Part shown: positions 6,449 through 14,217 of the stretch, piece after piece
Numbering within the stretch: the first letter of the stretch is position 1
How the letters are laid out: each line of letters begins with the position of its first letter
Assembly: GCA_902475005.1 (NCBI GenBank)
Contig: CABRXV010000047.1
Span: 1-14,630 of the forward strand
Source: CABRXV01 sp900754955
GTDB lineage: Bacteria > Actinomycetota > Coriobacteriia > Coriobacteriales > Eggerthellaceae
Direction: 5' to 3'
Length of the DNA stretch: 14,630 bases
Made by a program: the position numbers and the translations under genes
Notes under the pieces: generated by a model
The model's database searches: none
Seen by the model: only the letters and a program-made list of their open reading frames with translations
What the model was told of the DNA's origin: nothing

Positions 6449-8047
6449 GTGAAGGAACATCGACGTATTCTCACCTACGACTGCACGCTGCGCGACGGCG
6501 AGCAGTGCGAGGGCATCACGCTTTCGCTCGAGGACAAGCTGCGCATCGTGCGCCGGCTCGATCTGTTCGGCATCGACTACATCGAGGGCGGCTTCCCCGC
6601 GTCGAACCCCAAGGACATCGCCTTCTTCAAGGCGATGCGCGAAACGCCGCTCACCCATGCGAAGATCGCCGCGTTCGGCAGCACGTGCCGCAAGGGCGTG
6701 GCCGCCGCAGACGACGAGGGCCTCGCCGACCTCATCGCGTGCGGCGCGCCCGTGCTCACCATCGTGGGCAAGACCTGGGACGAGCAGGTGACGCGCGCGC
6801 TGCAGACCACGCTCGAGGAGAACCTGCGCATGATCTCCGACTCGGTCGCCTACCTCAAGGCGGCGGGTCGGCGCGTGGTGTTCGACGCCGAGCACTTCTT
6901 CGACGGCTACAAGGCCAACGCCGACTACGCGATCGCGTGCATCCGCGCGGCGCACGAGGCGGGCGCCGACTCCATCGACCTGTGCGAGACGAACGGCGGT
7001 GCGCTTCCCTTCGAGATCGAGGAGATCGTGAACGCGGTGATGGCGGCGTTTCCCGACCAGGCGTTCGGCATCCACTGCCACAACGACGCGGGCTGCGCGG
7101 TGGCCAACTCGCTCGCCGCGGTGCGTTGCGGCGTGACGTGCGTGCAGGGCACCGTCAACGGCATCGGCGAGCGCGTGGGCAATACCGACCTGCTTACGGT
7201 GATCGCCGACCTCGAGCTCAAGATGGGCGACACGTGCGTGGGCGCCGAGAAGCTGCGCGACCTCACGAGCCTGTCGCAGTACGTGGCGGAGTTGTGCAAC
7301 GTGTCGGTGTCGCCGCACCATCCCTACACGGGATCGTCGGCGTTCGCGCACAAGGGCGGCCTGCATGCGAGCGCCATCGCGCGCTTCCCCGAGGCGTACG
7401 AGCACGCGCGACCCGAGTCGGTGGGCAACAAGGCGCACATGCTCGTGAGCGAGCTGGCGGGTAAGGCGTCGCTCGTGCAGAAGGCGGCCATGCTCGGCAT
7501 CGACCTCATGGCCGAGGGTGTGAACGTGCAGGCGATTCTCGACGACATCAAGGAACGCGAGGCGGAAGGGTTCACCTATGAGGTGGCCGATGGCTCGCTC
7601 GCGCTGCTGCTGAGGCGGCATCTCGGCACGTACAAACCCGCGTTCACGCTCGAGAGCCTGCGCGTGATCGTGGACGACCGCGGCAGCGCGGGCGTGAGCG
7701 CGCGCGCGAGCGAGGCGGTGTCGGAGGCCACGGTGAAGATCCACGTGGGCGACCGCCGCTTCGTGGCGACGGGCGAGGGCGTCGGCCCCGTCGGTGCGCT
7801 CGATGCGGCGCTGCGGCTCGCCATCAGCGAGTCGTATCCCGAGGTGAGCGCCATGGAGATCGCCGACTACAAGGTGCGCCTGCTCGACGAGAGCCAGGGC
7901 GCGAACGCCATCACGCGCGTGACCATCACCACGGCCGACGGCCGCGGCACGTTCGGAACCGTGGGCGTTTCCGAAAACGTCATCGAGGCTTCCTGGAACG
8001 CACTGGTAGAATCTGTGGAGTACGGATTGATGCGAATGGGGGAGTGA
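6449..8047 (+). CDS. cimA: (R)-citramalate synthase
   Basis: A 532-aa member of the LeuA/CimA/homocitrate synthase family; the length fits CimA. It condenses pyruvate with acetyl-CoA to citramalate, opening the threonine-independent route to 2-oxobutyrate and isoleucine. The TIM-barrel domain shows DCTLRDGEQ at residues 11-19, the metal-binding HCHND at 209-213, and GTVNGIGER at 234-242 followed by VGNTDL. The C-terminal regulatory domain (about 400-530, from AFTLESLRVIV on) is the LeuA allosteric dimer domain, so feedback by isoleucine is expected. GTG 6449 is preferred over ATG 6434 because GAAAGGGG (6436-6443) lies five bases before it. The same frame is open further upstream, so a longer N-terminus cannot be fully excluded. 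2-isopropylmalate or homocitrate synthase activity is the alternative. Confidence 0.88.
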   Translation: MKEHRRILTYDCTLRDGEQCEGITLSLEDKLRIVRRLDLFGIDYIEGGFPASNPKDIAFFKAMRETPLTHAKIAAFGSTCRKGVAAADDEGLADLIACGAPVLTIVGKTWDEQVTRALQTTLEENLRMISDSVAYLKAAGRRVVFDAEHFFDGYKANADYAIACIRAAHEAGADSIDLCETNGGALPFEIEEIVNAVMAAFPDQAFGIHCHNDAGCAVANSLAAVRCGVTCVQGTVNGIGERVGNTDLLTVIADLELKMGDTCVGAEKLRDLTSLSQYVAELCNVSVSPHHPYTGSSAFAHKGGLHASAIARFPEAYEHARPESVGNKAHMLVSELAGKASLVQKAAMLGIDLMAEGVNVQAILDDIKEREAEGFTYEVADGSLALLLRRHLGTYKPAFTLESLRVIVDDRGSAGVSARASEAVSEATVKIHVGDRRFVATGEGVGPVGALDAALRLAISESYPEVSAMEIADYKVRLLDESQGANAITRVTITTADGRGTFGTVGVSENVIEASWNALVESVEYGLMRMGE

Positions 8048-8049
8048 GC

Positions 8050-8361
8050 ATGAGCGACATCAGAACCAAGGAAGTCGACGACCTGCTGCGCGTGCTTGCG
8101 GCGCTCGACGACGAAGAGGTCGTGTTCGCCCTGCTCGAAGACTTGTTCACCATTCGCGAGATCCGCGAGACCTCGCAGCGCCTCTCGGTGGCGCGCCTGC
8201 TTTCGGAAGGCAAGTCGTACGCCGCCATCGAGAAGGAGACGGGCGCTTCGGCCACCACCATCGCCCGCGTGTCGAAATGCCTGAGCTACGGCGCGGGCGG
8301 CTACGCGGCCGCGCTCGACGTGCTCGGCGGCGAGAAGGCGCAAACGGCCGAGGCGCAGTAA
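8050..8361 (+). CDS. YerC/YecD-type TrpR-like DNA-binding protein
   Basis: A 103-aa all-helical protein of the TrpR-like YerC/YecD family, close to its normal length. The helix-turn-helix is clear at SYAAIEKETGASATTIARVS, after the family block FTIREIRETSQRLSVARLLS. The start is ATG 8050, five bases after GGGGGAG (8038-8044); the in-frame GTG at 8044 sits inside that site. Only two bases separate it from the cimA stop, so it is almost certainly co-transcribed and translationally coupled with cimA. The effector and operator are unknown; linkage suggests amino acid responsive control but does not prove it. No T-rich terminator is visible between 8362 and 8440. Confidence 0.88.
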   Translation: MSDIRTKEVDDLLRVLAALDDEEVVFALLEDLFTIREIRETSQRLSVARLLSEGKSYAAIEKETGASATTIARVSKCLSYGAGGYAAALDVLGGEKAQTAEAQ

Positions 8362-8502
8362 TCGAGTTGCTTGTCCTCCACTGATCGGTGATGTGAAAAC
8401 CCAGGCTTGCTCGCTCCGTTTTTTCTCAAGTTGGCTATGCTATTCCACATGCGAAAAAACGCGGCCGGGGCATGTTCGTCGCCGGCATTGAGGAGGAGTC
8501 CT

Positions 8503-9711
8503 ATGGCATTGCTCGATCGGTCTGACGCCTACTGGCGTTTTGCGGGAACGTGCACGCAGTGCGGGCACTGCACGGGGGCGTGCGAGTCGCTGACGGCGGC
8601 CGGCATGTCGCTCGGCGATATAGCGAAGGCGCTGCTCGACGCACAGCGCGCGTCGTCCACGCGCGAGGAGCTCGCGCTGAACATCGCGAGCAACGGGCAG
8701 CTCGTGCAGGCGGTGCGCGGATGCTTCTTCTGCACGTCGTGCAAGAACACCTGCTTCGCTCACAACGACGTGTGCGACCTCATCTACAGCGCGCGCGTTG
8801 ACTTCCAGAACCTCGGCCTCATTCCGCGCGAGGCGTGGTCGAGCGTGCTCGTCGACGAGGAATGGGACATCTTCACCGCATACCGCGCCATCTACGGCAT
8901 CGGCTACCTCGATTTCACGCGGCACAAGGCCTACGAGGGGCACGAGGCGGAGACGGGCTTCACCACGGCGTTCTTCCCCGGATGCTCGCTGGCGGCGTAC
9001 GGCCCCGAGCTCTGCCGCGAGATCTTCGGCGAGATGGAGAACCTGGCTGACGGGCGCGTGACCATGATCGACAGCTGCTGCGGATCGTCGCTCAAAAGCG
9101 CCGGCTTCTTCGAGCGCGCCGAGGCGCTTTGCGACCGCAACGCCGACGAGCTTGCGGCCGCGGGCGTGCGCGAGCTCGTGTGCGTGTGCCCCGGCTGCGC
9201 GAATGATATGCGGAAGGCGCTCGAGGCACGCGGCCTCAGCGTAGAGGTGCGCCTGCTGGCCGATTGGCTCCACGAGCGCGGATTTGCACCGAAGCATCCG
9301 CTGCCGGAAGGGCCGATCTGCCTGTCAAAGTCGTGCCAGGATCGTGACGGCACCTACCTCGAGCAGACGCGTGCGGCGCTGGGGCTCGACGACGCCTCGC
9401 GCGACGTTGCCATCTACCACGGCTGCTGCGGCGCGGGCGGTGCGGTGAGTGCGTTCGACCCGGCACGCCAGGCCGAGCAGGCCGACGGCAAGCTGAGCTT
9501 CGCGCCCGACGGCGCCACGGTGGTGTCGATGTGCCCCACCTGCACGTACACCTACGCGTACCGCCTGATGGAGGCGCCGCGCAACGTGACCAACAAGCAT
9601 TACTGCGAGCTTCTGTTCGACAATCAGTTCGACTGGGACAAGACCTTCGCCCAGCTGGGCGGCATGTGGTCGGGCGAGTACGGTCCGTGGCTCGCCCAGG
9701 TGTTCGCGTAG
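8503..9711 (+). CDS. HdrD/GlpC-like Fe-S protein with two 4Fe-4S motifs and two CCG domains
   Basis: A 402-aa soluble electron-transfer or catalytic subunit. Two ferredoxin-type sites open the protein: Cys17-20-23-27 (CTQCGHCTGAC) and Cys74-77-80-84 (CFFCTSCKNTC). Two complete CCG (DUF224) cysteine signatures follow: PGC...CCGSS...CPGC with spacing C-X30-CC-X35-CxxC, and KSC...CCGAG...CPTC with C-X29-CC-X34-CxxC. In heterodisulfide reductase such motifs hold the noncubane clusters that cleave disulfides; GlpC and lactate-utilisation proteins use the same layout for quinone-linked electron transfer. No membrane helix is present. ATG 8503 is chosen for the AGGAGG at 8491-8496; longer frames to 8407 have no ribosome site. 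The FAD oxidoreductase follows after 12 bases as probable partner. The substrate is not readable from sequence. Confidence 0.88.
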   Translation: MALLDRSDAYWRFAGTCTQCGHCTGACESLTAAGMSLGDIAKALLDAQRASSTREELALNIASNGQLVQAVRGCFFCTSCKNTCFAHNDVCDLIYSARVDFQNLGLIPREAWSSVLVDEEWDIFTAYRAIYGIGYLDFTRHKAYEGHEAETGFTTAFFPGCSLAAYGPELCREIFGEMENLADGRVTMIDSCCGSSLKSAGFFERAEALCDRNADELAAAGVRELVCVCPGCANDMRKALEARGLSVEVRLLADWLHERGFAPKHPLPEGPICLSKSCQDRDGTYLEQTRAALGLDDASRDVAIYHGCCGAGGAVSAFDPARQAEQADGKLSFAPDGATVVSMCPTCTYTYAYRLMEAPRNVTNKHYCELLFDNQFDWDKTFAQLGGMWSGEYGPWLAQVFA

Positions 9712-9723
9712 GAGGGCGTGAAG

Positions 9724-11118
9724 ATGAGCGAAGAGAAGATGCAGGGAACCGCAGCGGAGGCGGCTGCGAGCACGGCCGGCGCGGGCGCGTCCAGCCAGGT
9801 TGCGGCCATCATCGGCTGGGGTACGGCGGGCGTGAACGCGGTCATCGCGCTGCGCGCCGCGGGGTATGGGGGCACGATCCGCGCGTTCTCCGATACGGAC
9901 ATCCTGCCCTACAGCCCCATTCTCACGTCGTACTATGCGGGCGGCGAGAAAACCTACGAGGAGTGCTTTCCGTGGAGCGCCGAGGCGCTGGCTGAGCTGA
10001 ACGTCGAGGTGGTCCCGAACGCGCATGTTGCGAAGATCGATCCCGCCGAGCACCGCATTGTCACGGAAGCGGGTGTGGAATACGCCTACGACACGTGCCT
10101 TGTGGCGGTGGGCGCGCGCCCGTCGACGGCGGGTTTTCCGCAGGATTGCGGCTACGAGCCGCTCGTGCTGCGCACGATGGACGACGCGGCGCGCATGAAG
10201 GCCGCTTTTAGAAGCCCCTCATGCAAGCGCGTGCTCGTGAGCGGCGCGTCGATGATCGCGCTCAAGAGCGTCGAGGCGGCACTCAACTGCGGGCTTGAGG
10301 TGTCGCTTGTGGGTGTGAACGACCACGTGCTCGATTTCAGCGCGCTGCCCGTTGCGGCTGAGCGCTTCGAGCGCGGCCTAGCGGCGAAGGGCGTGCAGAT
10401 GCGCTTCGGCCAGAGCATCGCTGGCGTGCGCGTGCTCGACGGCGCGGATGCGGAGGGCGGCCGCCTCGAGGTGGCGTTCTCAGGCGGCGACGTGGAGCGC
10501 TTCGACGAGATCGTGGTGGCGCACGGCGTGCGCTCCGACCTCTCCCTGCTCGACGGCAGCGGCATCGCGGTTGACCGTGCCATCGTGGTGGACGACTTCA
10601 TGCGCACGAGCGCGCCCGGCGTGTTCGCGGCGGGCGACTGCGCGCAGGCGACTGAGCTCATCACGGGCGAGAAGCGCGTGCTCGGCATCTGGAAGACGGC
10701 CGCGCTGCAGGGCCAGTGCGCTGGCCGTGCCATGGCCGCCGAGCTCGCGGGTGGTGAGCCCGCGCAGGCCGACGCCTACCGCGGTGCCATCATGACGAAC
10801 ACCATCGCCGTGAACGGCACGCTGTTCATCTCGGCGGGTCTGGTGGATCCGCGTGAGATTCCCGGCGTCGCCGTGGAGGTGCAGGAGACCGACGACATGA
10901 CGGTGGTGTGCCTGTACGAGAACGGCCAGGACGACGTATCGTGCGAAGGCGACATCTGCGTGGAGGCCGGCTGCGGGGAGGACGGCGCGACGAAGCTCGG
11001 TCCCGGGGCGCGCCTCGTCGGCTTCAACGTGGTGGCCGACGTTGACGAGCCGGGCGGCACCGCCTACGACGTGGGCGCCATGCTGAGCCTGCGCATTGAG
11101 GAGGCGTGCCGCAAGTAG
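9724..11118 (+). CDS. FAD/NAD(P)-dependent oxidoreductase, partner of the HdrD-like protein
   Basis: A 464-aa flavoprotein of the pyridine nucleotide-disulfide oxidoreductase superfamily. An Ala-rich tail (1-25) precedes the FAD Rossmann motif GWGTAG (31-36). The NAD(P) fold is at 170-184 (VLVSGASMIALKSVE), where the usual GxGxxG is altered to GASMIA. The second FAD motif GVFAAGDC is at 299-306. It lacks the redox-active cysteine pair of disulfide reductases and resembles the NirB/rubredoxin-reductase type. The C-terminal domain has an insertion with Cys407, 412 and 417 in an acidic loop. ATG 9724 is preferred, eight bases after AGGAGG (9710-9715); GTG 9718 sits too close. Inferred role: passing electrons between NAD(P)H and the upstream Fe-S subunit, in the cytoplasm. 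Confidence 0.88.
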   Translation: MSEEKMQGTAAEAAASTAGAGASSQVAAIIGWGTAGVNAVIALRAAGYGGTIRAFSDTDILPYSPILTSYYAGGEKTYEECFPWSAEALAELNVEVVPNAHVAKIDPAEHRIVTEAGVEYAYDTCLVAVGARPSTAGFPQDCGYEPLVLRTMDDAARMKAAFRSPSCKRVLVSGASMIALKSVEAALNCGLEVSLVGVNDHVLDFSALPVAAERFERGLAAKGVQMRFGQSIAGVRVLDGADAEGGRLEVAFSGGDVERFDEIVVAHGVRSDLSLLDGSGIAVDRAIVVDDFMRTSAPGVFAAGDCAQATELITGEKRVLGIWKTAALQGQCAGRAMAAELAGGEPAQADAYRGAIMTNTIAVNGTLFISAGLVDPREIPGVAVEVQETDDMTVVCLYENGQDDVSCEGDICVEAGCGEDGATKLGPGARLVGFNVVADVDEPGGTAYDVGAMLSLRIEEACRK

Positions 11119-11526
11119 AAGCAGCGGCATCCGCGGTTGCCGCAGGCGGCGGTTGCGGTGGCCGCGCGCGGAGGCTGGTGGCGAGGGAGCTGTGCGGCAG
11201 TTGTGGCGACTGCGCGCGGAGGCTGCGCAGCCGCCGCCTCAGCTCCAACGATGCTCACGGTGGGTGTGCGGCCCGCCTGTTACGGGCTATTTCCCGATTT
11301 TTCCAAATAATCGTCGTTATGTAACGGTTTTCCGATGGGAAAGCGGGCGGTGGCTGGCATGGCACGACCTAGCAGTCTTCTGACCAGGTGTTTTGTTGAG
11401 CGTTTTTCCGCGGACAGCATGCTTCGCGCTTCCAGACGTTACAAAGCGCCACTTTTTTGGAAAAATCGCCGAATAGCGGAACGGATCTGAACGAAAGAGA
11501 GGAAACTGCGGGAGGAGAAAAAGTTC
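11119..11526. other. Non-coding stretch between the redox operon and tRNA-Phe
   Basis: No gene is supported. The first 130 bases are extremely GC-rich with a direct repeat GCGCGCGGAGGCTG at 11164-11177 and 11212-11225 (48 bp apart). From 11280 the sequence becomes AT-richer. A weak hairpin (ACCT/AGGT with inner CAG/CTG, 11367-11389) followed by GTTTTGTT could end the upstream transcript. The small frames on either strand are low-complexity and lack ribosome sites. Confidence 0.5.
11295..11468. repeat. Separated 13-bp inverted repeat
   Basis: CGATTTTTCCAAA (11295-11307) is exactly complementary to TTTGGAAAAATCG (11456-11468), with 148 bases between. Nearby, CGTTA-TG-TAACG (11315-11326) is a small dyad. 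This may frame a remnant of a short mobile element or a regulatory site; no coding capacity is seen inside. Confidence 0.4.
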
Positions 11527-11555
11527 TTGCCAAGGGCAGAATGTCCCGCTACAAT
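11527..11555 (+). promoter_or_regulatory. Sigma-70-type promoter of tRNA-Phe
   Basis: TTGCCA at 11527-11532 and TACAAT at 11550-11555 are separated by exactly 17 bases. Transcription would begin near 11562, about 32 bases before the mature tRNA. This is the best-matching promoter in the window. Confidence 0.8.
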
Positions 11556-11593
11556 ATATGCTCGCGTCAGGGGCGGAAGCCTCGCGCGTATCC

Positions 11594-11669
11594 GGTCGGG
11601 TAGCTCAGTTGGTAGAGCAGCGGACTGAAAATCCGCGTGCCGAGGGTTCAAGTCCCCCTCCGACCACCA
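11594..11669 (+). tRNA. tRNA-Phe (GAA)
   Basis: A complete 76-nt cloverleaf with encoded CCA. The acceptor stem GGTCGGG pairs with TCCGACC (one G-U), discriminator A73 at 11666 and CCA at 11667-11669. The D-arm is GCTC...GAGC, the anticodon stem GCGGA/TCCGC encloses the loop CTGAAAA with anticodon GAA, and the T-arm contains GGTTCAAGTCC. It is a single-gene unit with its own promoter and terminator. Confidence 0.97.
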
Positions 11670-11678
11670 CTAACTCGA

Positions 11679-11705
11679 GGGTCAGCCGCAAGGCTGGCCC
11701 TTTTT
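11679..11705 (+). terminator. Intrinsic terminator of tRNA-Phe
   Basis: GGGTCAGCC (11679-11687), loop GCAA, and GGCTGGCCC (11692-11700) form a nine-pair stem with one G-U, followed directly by TTTTT. It starts nine bases after the tRNA CCA end. Confidence 0.92.
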
Positions 11706-11806
11706 GCGTTTCTAGCGTCATGCGACGAGGGGCTTGCACTTCCCCATTCTCTTCCAGATGTTTGTTGAAGGAGCGGCGTGCTTGCCGAACACCCGCCCGC
11801 ATCCGG

Positions 11807-11812
11807 TACAGT
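11807..11812 (+). promoter_or_regulatory. -10 box (TACAGT) before the DUF6020-like gene
   Basis: TACAGT ends seven bases before ATG 11820, and TTGCCG at 11782-11787 could be the -35 box (19-base spacer). The geometry would give a leaderless or nearly leaderless mRNA, as proposed for the patatin gene. The alternative GTG start at 11778 would require an upstream promoter instead. Confidence 0.4.
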
Positions 11813-11819
11813 CGAGACG

Positions 11820-14144
11820 ATGGACAAGCCAGAGAACATAGCAGAGGCTCCCGCCGACGAACGCGAATGCGCTGACCGCGCCGATCCCGCGCCGCGTCGC
11901 GGCGTCCTGTCGCGCTTCGGTCTGGCGCGCTCGCAGGGGTTCGAGCCGCGTGATTGGATGACGCTGCTCGTGACGGCGCTCGTAGTGGCGACGTGCGGCG
12001 TGCTCGGCGTGTCGTATGTGGTGGGACAGGGCTGGCACCTCTTCGACGGTGCTACCACGGTGCTGCTCGTCATCGCGATGACGGCGGTGTTCGCGCTCGT
12101 CTTCTGCGCGGCCGAGGCGGGGCTGTATCGTGTTGCCACCCAGTGCCGCGCGGATGGGGAGGCGGAGTGCGCGGGCGGCAGCTTTTCGCCCGATGCTGGT
12201 GCTGCCGTCGCGGACGCCTCGGCGGGTGCCGACGTAGACGCGCCTGCTGGTGTCGTAGCTTCAGCGACCGTCGATGCCAGTGCCGTTTCCGCAGGCGACG
12301 CTGCGTCCGCCGCGACCGCTGACGCGTCCTCGTCTCTGGCTGGCGCCGAGGCGCGCTCCGCATCGCGTCGCTTCCGCCTCGCTCGGCTCACGCCCTCGTG
12401 GAGCGCCAAGAGCATCGCGTTCTTCTCTCTGATCATGGCGCTGTTCTGGCTGCCGTGGCTCGTCGCTAACTTCCCCGGCGGCACCTACTGGGACACCTAC
12501 TATCAGATTTTCCAGTGCTATCCCGAGAACCACCCCATCGCTGTCATTCCGTATGCGGAGTGCTACGACAACACGCTCACCGACGCGTACCTGTGCGATC
12601 ATCACCCCATTCTCGATACGCTCATTTACGGCGCGTTTGGCATGGCGTCGGATGCGCTCACGGGCAACTGGATAGCAGGCGTGTTCGCGTTCGTGTGCCT
12701 GCAGGGCGCGACGACCATCATGGCGTTCGTGACGGCGATCGCATACCTGCGCCGCCGCAACTGCCCCGTGGTGCTGTGCTTCGCGGCATACCTGTTCTTC
12801 TGCATCATGCCGTTTGTGTCCACGTGGGCGCTCTGCATGGTGAAGGACAGCCTGTTCGCGCTCGTGTTCGTGCCGTACATGATTATGTTGTTCGAGGCCG
12901 TGCGCACGCGCGGGTCGTCGCTGGCGAGCCCGCGCGCCATTGCGCTGTTCGCGCTGCTCGGCGTGCTTCTGTGCCTCACGAAGAAGACGGGGCTCTACGT
13001 GGTGGTGCCCACGGCGCTCATCGCCGCATGGGTGTACCGTCCGCGCGGGAGGGCGCGTCGCGAGTTGGCGCGTGCCCGGCGTCTGGCGGGTGGGGCGGCG
13101 GCCAACGCAGAGGCGGGCGGAGCGCTCTCTCGCGTCGGCGGTTCGGCGCCGTGCGAAGAAGCGGCCGTGCGCGCAGAGGCTGGCGGTGCTGCTGTACGTC
13201 AATCCGTCGCAGAGAGAGGCGGCGGCTCGTTCAAACCGCTTTTCCGTCACGCGCACTTCCATCGGCACAGGAGAGGCGAGGCGCGCGCCTCGGAGGGTGG
13301 CGCTTCTAGCTTCCGCGCGCGCGTGCGCAGCTGCGGCGCGTCGGGCACGGCGGGCTTCCTCGCGCAGGCGATCGCGTGCGTGCTCGTGATGTGCGTGGTC
13401 ATGCCGTTGATGGTGTTTCCGCTGCTCAACGTGGCACCAGGCGGCAAGCAGGAGGTGCTCGGCGTGCTCTTTCAGCAGACGGCGCGCCACGTCACCTACT
13501 ACGGCAACGACGTGACCGATGAGGAGCGCGAGGCGATCGACGCCGTTCTCGAATACGATAATCTGCCCGACCAGTACACCTTCAACTTCCAAGACGAGGT
13601 GAAGTACCGCTTCAAGCTCGACGCGACGAACGAGGATCTGCTGCGCTACCTGGGCGTATGGGCGGCGCAGGGCATGCGTCATCCCGAGTCGTACCTGGCG
13701 TCTGCGATGTCCATCGCGGGTTACTACCTGGCGCCGTGCGGCATCGTGAACATCCGCATGGTAACGGTCGATACGCACATGGGCGATGACAACCGTTACA
13801 TGCTTTACAACCCCGACGAGCTCGACTGGCTTCGCAACGGCCTCGACGAGGCGTACACGATCGTGGCGCACATTCCTGGTCTCGACATTCCCGTGTTGCT
13901 CGTCACGTACGTGTTCTGGTTGCCGGCGGTGCTGCTGCTCACCATGTGGCGGCGGCGCTTGCGTTGCGGCGTGCTGTTCGTGCCCATTGCCATTACGGTC
14001 GGCTTTTGCGTGATCGCCCCCGTCTATGATGCGCGATACTGCATTCCGCTGTTGTATATGGCGCCGCTTCTCGTGTGCATGGTGGCGACGCTTGTGCGTT
14101 CGGGCGATCTCGGGGCTGTTGCACGCTCCCGTTCTTCGCGCTAA
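11820..14144 (+). CDS. Polytopic membrane protein, DUF6020-like (possible GT-C-type glycosyltransferase)
   Basis: A 774-aa protein with about eleven hydrophobic segments. After two N-terminal helices and a loop, the core carries PGGTYWDTYYQ (about 219-229), HHP (261-263) and a late DARYCIP (737-743), a pattern I associate with the DUF6020 membrane family and GT-C enzymes; an enzymatic role is inference. A large extracytoplasmic domain (about 540-690) lies before the last helices. Two low-complexity inserts interrupt it: residues 113-185, Ala/Ser/Asp-rich with repeating DA starts, and 408-512, Ala/Arg/Gly-rich. ATG 11820 is chosen for a -10 box just upstream; GTG 11778, four bases after AAGGAG (11768-11773), is a real alternative adding 14 residues. 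The gene stands alone after tRNA-Phe. A role in envelope glycan or lipid assembly is a guess. Confidence 0.75.
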   Translation: MDKPENIAEAPADERECADRADPAPRRGVLSRFGLARSQGFEPRDWMTLLVTALVVATCGVLGVSYVVGQGWHLFDGATTVLLVIAMTAVFALVFCAAEAGLYRVATQCRADGEAECAGGSFSPDAGAAVADASAGADVDAPAGVVASATVDASAVSAGDAASAATADASSSLAGAEARSASRRFRLARLTPSWSAKSIAFFSLIMALFWLPWLVANFPGGTYWDTYYQIFQCYPENHPIAVIPYAECYDNTLTDAYLCDHHPILDTLIYGAFGMASDALTGNWIAGVFAFVCLQGATTIMAFVTAIAYLRRRNCPVVLCFAAYLFFCIMPFVSTWALCMVKDSLFALVFVPYMIMLFEAVRTRGSSLASPRAIALFALLGVLLCLTKKTGLYVVVPTALIAAWVYRPRGRARRELARARRLAGGAAANAEAGGALSRVGGSAPCEEAAVRAEAGGAAVRQSVAERGGGSFKPLFRHAHFHRHRRGEARASEGGASSFRARVRSCGASGTAGFLAQAIACVLVMCVVMPLMVFPLLNVAPGGKQEVLGVLFQQTARHVTYYGNDVTDEEREAIDAVLEYDNLPDQYTFNFQDEVKYRFKLDATNEDLLRYLGVWAAQGMRHPESYLASAMSIAGYYLAPCGIVNIRMVTVDTHMGDDNRYMLYNPDELDWLRNGLDEAYTIVAHIPGLDIPVLLVTYVFWLPAVLLLTMWRRRLRCGVLFVPIAITVGFCVIAPVYDARYCIPLLYMAPLLVCMVATLVRSGDLGAVARSRSSR

Positions 14145-14217
14145 CAGGTGGTTTCTTTGCGCGCGCGGCGTATTGCGTGCGCATTGGTCGCTCTTTGCTT
14201 CTCGGCCTTCTTTTGTC

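Noticed and set aside
11106..11324. 72-aa plus-strand frame with a CGSCGDC cysteine cluster
   Set aside because: No ribosome site, low complexity, and the cysteines come from GC-rich repeats; no supporting context.
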